NCBI RefSeq assembly: GCF_039680535.1 | Contig: NZ_JBDKSS010000012.1 | Coordinates: 95,084-159,083, forward strand | DNA length: 64,000 nt | Direction: 5' to 3' | Source: Parvibaculum sp039680535 | Lineage (GTDB): Bacteria; Pseudomonadota; Alphaproteobacteria; Parvibaculales; Parvibaculaceae | Part shown: positions 58,245 to 64,000 of the stretch, piece after piece | Numbering within the stretch: the first letter of the stretch is position 1 | Layout of the letters: every line of letters starts with the position of its first letter | The notes under the pieces: generated by a model | Database searches by the model: none | Told to the model about the DNA's origin: nothing | What the model saw: only the letters and a program-made list of their open reading frames with translations | Made by a program: the position numbers and the translations under genes

Positions 58245-58263
58245 ACAGAGGGGTTTTCAAGCA

Positions 58264-59244
58264 ATGCAGCATCAATTCGCACATATCGAGCTATGGACCG
58301 CAGCTGGCTCTCAGCGGGCCGGCAAAAAGCGCTGGAGCGCGCGCCAGATACTCGAGGAGATGTCGCGCGCGCCAGGTGCATGCGATCATGTCGAGCGGCC
58401 GGCGGCGCCTGTTCATCTCTTCGGCTGCGCGCCTATGGAGCTTGCAGATGAGCTCGAAATGACTGCCGCTGATTTGCGCGACAGCCGTGGCCGCTCGACA
58501 TCCGGACGGGCGCGCGTATTGCTTGCCGCGGTATACAGCTTCCCGACGCCGCGATCTGAGGCGCGGCGCGAAGAGGAGGCATCATGGGCGCGGGATGTGC
58601 TCGCATTCAACCTTCGGTTCTTTGGCGAAAAAAATGTCAGGTCCGTCGTCGCGCATACAGACGAGACATTTTTTCATATTCATGTAGCCGTCACCGCGCC
58701 TCGCATCGGCAATCGCCTGGCCTGGGAAGAAGTTCATCCAGGCCTGGCTGCAGAAAGCGGGGCAGCATCTGTCGGCGCATCTCCAAAAGCTCGGAAGACG
58801 GCTTACATGAGCGCTATGCGCTCATTCCAAGACCGCTATTTCAGCGAAGTCGCGGTGAAGCACGGGCAATCGCGCATTGGACCGCGCCGGCGCCGACTCG
58901 ATCGCGGCGAGTGGCATGCTGAGCAGCGCGTATCTGCCATGCTTAAGAAAGCTGCAGGACGGCCGCTTGAAGATGTCCTGTCGGCGGACTACTGGAGGTC
59001 ACGCTTCGAGCGAGCTGAAAGAGAAAAAGCCGCCGCAATCCAGCGCGCGAACGCGGCTGAAAGGCAGGCGGCTAAGCTGAAACGGCAGGTAATTCGACTT
59101 CTCAAAAAGCTCAAAAAATTTGTGCTTTTGAGGGTCAGAGTAATTCGGAAGGAGGCGCCGATTTTGACTCCTCCGAGGATACGCGATCGCGAAAGAATTC
59201 GGGAATTTCAGCGGACGAATACGAGGAATCGGGGGATGGTGTGA
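58264..59244 (+). CDS. MobV/Pre-family relaxase (mobilization protein)
   Basis: A 326-residue plasmid-recombination/mobilization-type protein. The key motif is V-V-A-H-T-D-E-T-F-F-H-I-H-V near residue 128, the H-x-D-E-x-x-x-H-x-H metal site of MobV (Pre) relaxases that nick oriT. The N-terminal region has the usual R-x-x-K-K/R-W cluster, and the C-terminal third (about 235-326) is a Lys/Arg-rich coiled coil. The ATG at 58264 follows GAGGGG; the frame starts 12 codons earlier without a site. No type IV secretion genes are present, so the element should be mobilizable, not self-transmissible. Confidence 0.78.
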   Translation: MQHQFAHIELWTAAGSQRAGKKRWSARQILEEMSRAPGACDHVERPAAPVHLFGCAPMELADELEMTAADLRDSRGRSTSGRARVLLAAVYSFPTPRSEARREEEASWARDVLAFNLRFFGEKNVRSVVAHTDETFFHIHVAVTAPRIGNRLAWEEVHPGLAAESGAASVGASPKARKTAYMSAMRSFQDRYFSEVAVKHGQSRIGPRRRRLDRGEWHAEQRVSAMLKKAAGRPLEDVLSADYWRSRFERAEREKAAAIQRANAAERQAAKLKRQVIRLLKKLKKFVLLRVRVIRKEAPILTPPRIRDRERIREFQRTNTRNRGMV

Positions 59245-59736
59245 TGAGAGGTGGGGAATTTCTTGGCGAAGTGCTGGACCTTGCGCAAGCGATCGCTGAC
59301 TTCGAAAACGATGAAGTCGTTGCCGGATTCCGTCTCAAGAGAATGGATTTTCGAATCCTTCCTCTCGATGACGACGATTGCTTTTTTCCCGATCCGCAAC
59401 GCGTTGTAGAGCCGTCGGCGCATTGCGAATATGATGCGCCCAATTCGTCAGCGCGGTGACTGAATCGCTCTCGAAAAGCGTCACGTCGCCATCGAAGAAC
59501 ACGACGCCGACGCGCTGAAGAGGGCAGCACCACATAAAGAATTCGGCGTCAAATCGCACTCCGTTTTCGATGCATTCGATGCCACCGGAGCAAAGAGACT
59601 TCAGTCTTTCGACTGAGAGTTCTACGGCCGGCCAGGTCCAGGCCACGCCGGCCAGGCTCTCAAAACAGCGCGGAGCTGGCGCTGCTTCAAGAGCATCGAA
59701 AATGTCACAACCGAATTTCGAGCGGGGAGGCATCAT
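59208..59736 (-). pseudogene. Unknown element gene with an apparent frameshift (two overlapping frames)
   Basis: The frame from 59736 reads naturally for about 105 residues (V-V-F-F-D-G-D-V-T-L-F-E-S-D-S-V-T-A-L-T-N-W-A) and ends at 59335 in an unlikely Arg-rich tail. A second frame from ATG 59423 to 59208 reads naturally over its own length (A-L-R-I-G-K-K-A-I-V-V-I-E-R-K and G-N-D-F-I-V-F-E-V). The two overlap by 89 bases. Either they are two overlapping genes or one gene of about 170 residues broken near the GGGAAAAAAG run around 59387. No family recognised. Confidence 0.45.
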
Positions 59737-60080
59737 GCGATTAAACTCCCTTTCTCGTGCGCTTCGTCTGCATATTTCCGAAGCGATTTCGAGGGCGTGA
59801 AATGAAGATCGCGCTCGATGCCAAGGCCGAACTTGCCGCGAAATTGCTCAAGTTCCGGGAGATAGATGTCTCCGGTCTCCGGGAATCCCTGACCGAGATC
59901 GGCGAGGCCGAAGGCCAGGTTCGGTTCATCAGGATATATAAAGCTTAGCAACCAGGTGCCGGCGCCGCACGGATTGAACAGCTTCACAGGCGGTTGAAGA
60001 TCGAATTCATTAGCGCCTTTTTCGACATCCAGGCCGATTTTGATGAGCTTTTCGCGCAGTTCTTCAGTGAGAAGCGTCAT
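59733..60080 (-). CDS. DUF2958 domain protein
   Basis: A 115-residue protein matching DUF2958, a family common on plasmids and islands. The conserved features are M-T-L-L-T-E-E-L near the start, P-V-K-L-F near 30, G-T-W-L-L near 40, F-G-L-A-D-L-G near 57, F-P-E-T-G near 66 and E-R-D-L-H-F near 88. The ATG at 60080 fits the family; an open frame 10 codons longer overlaps the preceding gene more deeply. It overlaps the upstream gene end by 17 bases and lies in an operon with the ArdC gene. Biochemical role unknown. Confidence 0.82.
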   Translation of the reverse strand: MTLLTEELREKLIKIGLDVEKGANEFDLQPPVKLFNPCGAGTWLLSFIYPDEPNLAFGLADLGQGFPETGDIYLPELEQFRGKFGLGIERDLHFTPSKSLRKYADEAHEKGSLIA

Positions 60081-60444
60081 AGTCGACCTCCCTAGCAATA
60101 GACATCGCAAGATCCTCGCTGCCGACGTATTCCACCAGCCATGCGTGCGCGATGTCTTTCTTTAGCTTGTATGTGGCTTTTACCGTCGCGCGGTGACGCG
60201 TCAGCAATTCATCCTGAGCGATTGACGCAATGGAGCGGAAAAGCTGATCGAATTCAGGCTGCATCAATGATGCGGAGCGTGCGGCGTAGATGAGCTTTGA
60301 AATCTCGTCCGGAACGTCATTGCGGCCGGCGAGTTCGTAGATGTCTGTCAGAGCTTCTGCAAGCTCGCTGTGAAGCTTTCCGGTTGATAGAGCAGCTTGA
60401 ACTGGCTCTACCAACGCGCGAATAATCTCAGTCCGCGTCTTCAT
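60064..60444 (-). CDS. Unknown element protein upstream of DUF2958
   Basis: A 126-residue acidic, mostly helical protein starting M-K-T-R-T-E-I-I-R-A-L-V-E-P. It has S-A-L-A-E-A-L-type helical heptads through residue 80 and a charged C-terminus ending D-Y-D-A-S-H. It sits between the ArdC gene (59 bases away) and DUF2958 (overlapping by 17 bases), all on the minus strand, so the three are probably one operon. No family recognised. Confidence 0.6.
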   Translation of the reverse strand: MKTRTEIIRALVEPVQAALSTGKLHSELAEALTDIYELAGRNDVPDEISKLIYAARSASLMQPEFDQLFRSIASIAQDELLTRHRATVKATYKLKKDIAHAWLVEYVGSEDLAMSIAREVDYDASH

Positions 60445-60503
60445 GATTTTCCTTTCAATGCGCGTCGTCGTCGGAGAATCCGACGACGCGCAATGGCCTC
60501 GAG

Positions 60504-61379
60504 CTACGCGCTTAACAGAAAATCGGCGCCTTGCTGTGCTTTAGATGCACACGCAAAAATCGGCCGAGAGTCAGCTTTGAGACGTTGAAGCCAGGCGGAT
60601 AAATAGTGAGCATGGTCTTCGCGAGTGACGGCTTGAATTCCAGCAGCAGAGAGCGTCATCGCGGCGCCAAGCTCTGCAACGAGCTCCTCCATTGCATATG
60701 AGGCATCGCCGAAGCGTCCGCTTAGATCGCGGTCTAGGCGATGAGAGGCTCCGGTCGCGTGCATGGCTTCATGCGCCGCTGTAGATGCCCAATCTTCATC
60801 GCTGAAAAACGACGATGCCGAAGGCAGAGATATGGCGTCAGCTGCGGGGTGATAAGCTGCAAACGGCGACGCATTGTTGACGCCTCCGCGGAGCTTGAGT
60901 TTGTCGAGAATTTCAAGAACACGCGCGTCTTTCTCGACTGCCGTTCGGAGAGGCTTCACGCCAGCTGCGGCCTCGAGATCAGCGCGCGTGGCAGCATCGG
61001 CGTCTGTCTGCGAAAGATTGAAGACGGCGTAAGTTTTCACGCCTCGGAATTTTCCTTTCTCAGTCGCGTCGTCTGTCTCTTTGCCGAAAAGATAATAGAT
61101 GACGCGCGTCCCTTTTGCGCCCTTGCTGACCTGAACGCCGGCCGCTGTGAGCGCTTTGAATGTGCCGAAGACTGGCGAGCTGAATCCAGATAAGCCAAGA
61201 AGCAGGGCGTTGATGCCGCGATATTCACGTCCATCAAGATTGCGGGCGCCGCCGACTGTGGACCAGGGGCAGATCCATTTTGACGGCGATGCTTCTCCTA
61301 TCTCGATAGCAGAGACAATTCGCTCTGTGACCTCCGTGTAGACGTCATGGCGCTGTTTCACCTGGCTCACCAATTTCAT
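60504..61379 (-). CDS. ardC: ArdC-like antirestriction protein (ssDNA-binding / zincin)
   Basis: A 291-residue ArdC/DUF1738-type protein. The N-terminal ssDNA-binding domain (about 10-125) contains R-H-D-V-Y-x-E-V-T-E-R-I, G-x-x-Y-R-G-I-N near 55 and G-A-K-G-T-R-V near 88. The C-terminal zincin-like metallopeptidase has T-A-A-H-E-A-M-H near 203, the H-E-x-x-H site, and a downstream M-E-E-L-V-A-E with the third ligand. The open frame begins at 61451, but 61379 gives the usual family N-terminus; no clear ribosome site decides. ArdC enters recipient cells with conjugating DNA and protects it from restriction. Confidence 0.82.
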   Translation of the reverse strand: MKLVSQVKQRHDVYTEVTERIVSAIEIGEASPSKWICPWSTVGGARNLDGREYRGINALLLGLSGFSSPVFGTFKALTAAGVQVSKGAKGTRVIYYLFGKETDDATEKGKFRGVKTYAVFNLSQTDADAATRADLEAAAGVKPLRTAVEKDARVLEILDKLKLRGGVNNASPFAAYHPAADAISLPSASSFFSDEDWASTAAHEAMHATGASHRLDRDLSGRFGDASYAMEELVAELGAAMTLSAAGIQAVTREDHAHYLSAWLQRLKADSRPIFACASKAQQGADFLLSA

Positions 61380-61481
61380 TGTTTCTGACCGCGCTTCGAG
61401 CCGCCAGGCGCGGTCAGAAATCCTCTTCACAAGCCGATTAGATTTCGGCATGCTACAAAGAGAGCGGAACGAGAACGAAAA

Positions 61482-61751
61482 ATGCCGACGCTGGATGAAT
61501 TAGCGCGGAATGGAGAGCTTCTGCGCGTATGCTGCCGCGACAGAAAATGTGCCCGCGTAGCTCTATTTGAGTCGTCTGCTGTGGCAGCATTTATTGGCGA
61601 AGACAGGCAATTGACTAAGCTGAATTTCCGCTGCTCTTCGTGCGGAATGTTTCGCGCGATGGTTTATCCGACTCCGCGCGAGGCTCTAAAAATGGTCTTG
61701 AAGCGCAATCGAGTTTTTCCGAAGCCGCTCGGATTTATTCCTCCGCTGTAG
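61482..61751 (+). CDS. Small cysteine-rich (zinc-ribbon-like) element protein
   Basis: An 89-residue protein with Cys pairs C-C-R-D-R-K-C near residue 17 and C-S-S-C near 52. The spacing suits a zinc ribbon or knuckle, followed by a basic proline-rich end (F-P-K-P-L-G-F-I-P-P). It is divergent from the ArdC gene, sharing the short region between 61379 and 61482. DNA or RNA binding is plausible but no family was recognised. Confidence 0.55.
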   Translation: MPTLDELARNGELLRVCCRDRKCARVALFESSAVAAFIGEDRQLTKLNFRCSSCGMFRAMVYPTPREALKMVLKRNRVFPKPLGFIPPL

Positions 61752-61914
61752 CGGTAACTGCTGGTCGTTTTCTGAACATCAACCAGGCGAGTGCGCAGAC
61801 TGCGATCGATCTGAACACAACATGCGCGAGCAAGGCTTTATTGTGGACTCCTGCAGTGAATGTCGTGATGGACAAGGCGTGCAAGACAGTGATCGAAGGT
61901 GGAGGCTGGCTCAC
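61735..61914 (-). CDS. Possible small membrane protein (59 residues)
   Basis: A GTG-started open frame (S-Q-P-P-P-S-I-T-V-L-H-A-L) with two hydrophobic stretches (about residues 7-24 and 28-46) and a positive stop-transfer segment F-R-K-R-P near 47. It converges on, and overlaps by 17 bases, the cysteine-rich gene. There is no ribosome-binding site ahead of the GTG. Supported only by composition; it may be a gene remnant at the right edge of the element. Confidence 0.3.
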   Translation of the reverse strand: MSQPPPSITVLHALSITTFTAGVHNKALLAHVVFRSIAVCALAWLMFRKRPAVTATAEE

Positions 61915-62166
61915 CGTGGTTCAAATTGGCGAACTACTCGTCGATAAGGCAGACAATCCCGCCGATCAGGCTTCATCTTCTGGCCGGGTAAGCCCGGCCA
62001 GCCTGCCGCCAGATGAGGGGCGCGTAACGTCGTGCAGCGCATCATGCGTCTGGTCTATCGCCGTGGATTTTACGCTAAGAAGGCGTCATGATAATTAATA
62101 GTGTATTTCGCCTTCAGGCAAGAATGCCGGTCGCTCACACGGCACCTGAATGTACGGAGTGAAGTC
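61915..62166. other. 252-base intergenic region, probable right end of the element
   Basis: No convincing gene. It contains a GC hairpin TGGCCGGG/CCCGGCCA around TAAG (61979-61998) that could act as a terminator, AT-rich sequence at 62086-62108 that could hold the glucan phosphorylase promoter, and at 61914-61926 a partial match to the tRNA-Lys T-arm. The true element boundary could lie here but is not proven. Confidence 0.4.
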
Positions 62167-64000
62167 ATGGTCGCACTTCCCTTGCCGACATTGCCGGACG
62201 CGATATCCATTCTTCAATCACTTTCGCTCGATCTGCGCTGGACATGGAGTCATGAAGGCGACTCCCTGTGGTCCTATGTCAATGAGGAGCTGTGGGAGCG
62301 CACGCACAATCCGTGGGTCGTCCTGCAGGGCACACCAGGGGAGCGTTTCAAGGCGCTGGCATGCGACAGGAAGTTTCTAGACGAGCTTGCGAGTTTTGTT
62401 GCCGTTCGCGAACGATATTTGAAGACGCCGGGATGGTTTCGCAGCTCAGAGCACGCGTCGCAGCTGGGAGGCGTGGCCTATTTCAGCATGGAATTCGGTC
62501 TCGGAGCCGCGCTGCCGCTCTATGCCGGCGGCCTTGGCGTTCTGGCGGGGGATTTTCTGAAGGCGGCCAGCGATCTCGATGTTCCGATTGTCGGGATAGG
62601 TCTTCTCTATCAGGAGGGCTATTTCCGGCAGGTCCTGGATGCGAGCGGCGCCCAGCAGGAGTTCTATCCATTCAACGAGCCGGCCGCGATGCCGATAGAG
62701 CCAGTCATTCTTCCCGAAGGCGCCTGGTTGCGCATCCCGCTTGAAATGCCGGGCCGCGTTGTGCTGCTGCGAGTCTGGCAGGCGAATGTGGGGCGCGTGA
62801 AGCTCTATCTGCTCGACAGCAACGATGCGCTCAACGGCCCGCCGGATCGGGGCATTACCGCGAAGCTCTATGGCGGTGGAACCGAAACGCGGCTGATGCA
62901 GGAGATCGTGCTCGGCATTGGCGGCTGGCGTGTCGTCAAGGCTCTCCATCCGGAGATCGAGGTTTGCCATATCAATGAGGGGCACGCCGCCTTCGCTATC
63001 ATCGAGCGTGCGCGCCAACAGGCGCTGAAGGAGAATATCGACTTTTGGGACGGCTTGTGGGCGACGCGAGCAGGCAATGTCTTCACGACGCATACGCCCG
63101 TTGCGGCGGGCTTCGACAGGTTTCCCGCTGACTTGTTACGGAAATATCTACCCTATGTTGAAGGATCGATCGCGGGAGATAGTCTCACGCTCGCGGACAT
63201 ACTGGCGCTTGGCCGGATCAATCCAGACGATGAGGACGAGCAGTTCAACATGGCATATCTCGCGCTGCGCGGCTCGGCGACTTCCGTGGGCGTCAGCCGT
63301 CTGCATGGCGAATTCAGTCGCCGCATATTTCAGCCGCTGTTTCCGCGTTGGCCGACCTGTGAGGTGCCGGTCGGGCACATCACCAACGGCGTTCATATGC
63401 CGACATGGGACTCCGCGGAGGCCGACAGGATATGGACGGAAGCTTGCGGGAAGGAAAGGTGGCGGTCGGACCCAGGCACCGAGGTTGCGAATATCGCCCA
63501 GGTCCCCGACGAAAATCTATGGGCGATGCGAAACAAGAGCCGTGAGCGCCTCGTCCATCTGGCGCGTCGGCATCTGGCGACCCAGCTCAGGGAGCGGGGT
63601 CGCGACGCGGGGGCGGTGCACACTGCCGATACCGCACTTGACCCGAATATTCTGACCATCGGATTTTCGCGCCGGTTCACCGAATACAAGCGAACGGACA
63701 TTCTGCTTCGCGACCTCGACCGTCTGGGACGCATTCTTTTCAATGAAAACCGGCCGGTTCAGATCGTGACCTCCGGCAAGGCCCATCCTGCGGATACTCA
63801 TGGAAAGGAAATGATCCGTTCGTGGATCAATGTGGCGCGTCAGCCGAAATTCCGGCAGCGCGTGGTGTTTCTCGAGGATTACGACATCGATCTCGCGCAG
63901 CATCTTGTTCAGGGTGTGGATGTCTGGATCAATACGCCGCGCAGGCCGTGGGAAGCGTGCGGCACGAGCGGCATGAAGATTCTCGTCAATGGCGGCCTCA
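62167..64000 (+). CDS. glgP: Alpha-glucan phosphorylase (partial, 3' end beyond window)
   Basis: The first 611 codons of a GT35 phosphorylase of the alpha-glucan/DUF3417 type, releasing glucose-1-phosphate from glycogen or maltodextrin. The N-terminal extension has L-D-L-R-W-T-W-S near 20. Core motifs are Y-F-S-M-E-F-G-L near 107, H-I-N-E-G-H-A-A-F near 262 and T-H-T-P-V-A-A-G-F near 306. R-R-P-W-E-A-C-G-T-S-G-M-K lies near 600; the usual Ala-Ser-Gly-Thr appears here as Ala-Cys-Gly-Thr. GGAG lies seven bases before ATG 62167. It appears to mark the return to chromosomal backbone. Confidence 0.92.
   Translation, partial: MVALPLPTLPDAISILQSLSLDLRWTWSHEGDSLWSYVNEELWERTHNPWVVLQGTPGERFKALACDRKFLDELASFVAVRERYLKTPGWFRSSEHASQLGGVAYFSMEFGLGAALPLYAGGLGVLAGDFLKAASDLDVPIVGIGLLYQEGYFRQVLDASGAQQEFYPFNEPAAMPIEPVILPEGAWLRIPLEMPGRVVLLRVWQANVGRVKLYLLDSNDALNGPPDRGITAKLYGGGTETRLMQEIVLGIGGWRVVKALHPEIEVCHINEGHAAFAIIERARQQALKENIDFWDGLWATRAGNVFTTHTPVAAGFDRFPADLLRKYLPYVEGSIAGDSLTLADILALGRINPDDEDEQFNMAYLALRGSATSVGVSRLHGEFSRRIFQPLFPRWPTCEVPVGHITNGVHMPTWDSAEADRIWTEACGKERWRSDPGTEVANIAQVPDENLWAMRNKSRERLVHLARRHLATQLRERGRDAGAVHTADTALDPNILTIGFSRRFTEYKRTDILLRDLDRLGRILFNENRPVQIVTSGKAHPADTHGKEMIRSWINVARQPKFRQRVVFLEDYDIDLAQHLVQGVDVWINTPRRPWEACGTSGMKILVNGGL

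Noticed and set aside
61640..62098. 152-codon plus-strand open frame at the right edge of the element
   Set aside because: Starts inside the cysteine-rich gene in another frame, no ribosome site, no recognisable motif; the opposite strand reads more like protein over part of it.

Overview
The window is about 64 kb of a high-GC alphaproteobacterial chromosome, most likely Hyphomicrobiales (Rhizobiales) or a close relative. The evidence is a circularly permuted two-piece tmRNA gene, an alphaproteobacterial SspB, a DUF4169 protein and a ribbon-helix-helix protein, the Mrp / hflK-hflC-DUF2065-Do protease neighbourhood, GTG and TTG starts, and short alphaproteobacterial intergenic palindromes. The genus cannot be fixed from sequence alone. 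A chromosomal backbone fills 1-45.3 kb. An integrated mobile element sits from the tRNA-Lys gene at 45.25 kb to about 61.9 kb. Backbone-like sequence (a glucan phosphorylase) resumes at 62.17 kb and runs off the end.

Backbone, left to right: a partial hot-dog thioesterase; a D-lactate/2-hydroxyacid dehydrogenase; a DUF1345 membrane protein; a TetR / HlyD / ABC ATPase / ABC permease efflux operon with a perfect 28-bp operator palindrome; two family-25 glycosyltransferases; a giant AsmA-like protein; a ribbon-helix-helix protein, fumC and sspB; ssrA (tmRNA); thyA-folA; a formaldehyde-detoxification set (glutathione-dependent formaldehyde dehydrogenase, S-formylglutathione hydrolase) overlapped by a flavin amine oxidase; an SMP-30-like lactonase; mrp; hflK-hflC-DUF2065-degP/Q; serB; miaA; the branched-chain amino-acid genes ilvB-ilvH-ilvC; a racemase-like gene; a Fur-box-controlled cupredoxin/FTR1 iron uptake pair; a zinc efflux CDF transporter with its SmtB/CzrA-type repressor and operator; purT; a LysR regulator; and the elongasome cluster mreB-mreC-mreD-mrdA-rodA.

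The mobile element starts beside the 3' end of tRNA-Lys(CTT) with a tyrosine integrase and an AlpA-like excisionase. It carries a three-gene methyltransferase-McrB-McrC restriction cassette, an IS3 remnant, phage-type recombination genes (a Sak4-like ATPase and a RecE/DUF3799-type exonuclease), and a run of small acidic unknown proteins with repeated leader structures. Two tandem sigma-70 genes follow: the first resembles RpoH and the second is truncated. A MobV-type relaxase preceded by a helically phased GTGGGGC repeat array, DUF2958, and an ArdC antirestriction protein complete the set. The whole reads as an integrative and mobilizable element that borrows a conjugation pore, protects itself (methyltransferase, ArdC, perhaps acidic mimics) and may drive its own transcription. 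No clear second copy of the tRNA 3' end was seen, so the right boundary is uncertain.

Several element genes are interrupted at homopolymers (G9 at 54318-54326, A6 at 46898-46903) or by an in-frame stop, and one junction carries a 42-nt near-identical copy of part of the exonuclease gene. These may be phase-variable or programmed frameshifts, decay, or sequence errors, and they are listed separately. All functional assignments are from reading motifs and family resemblance; no database search was run.
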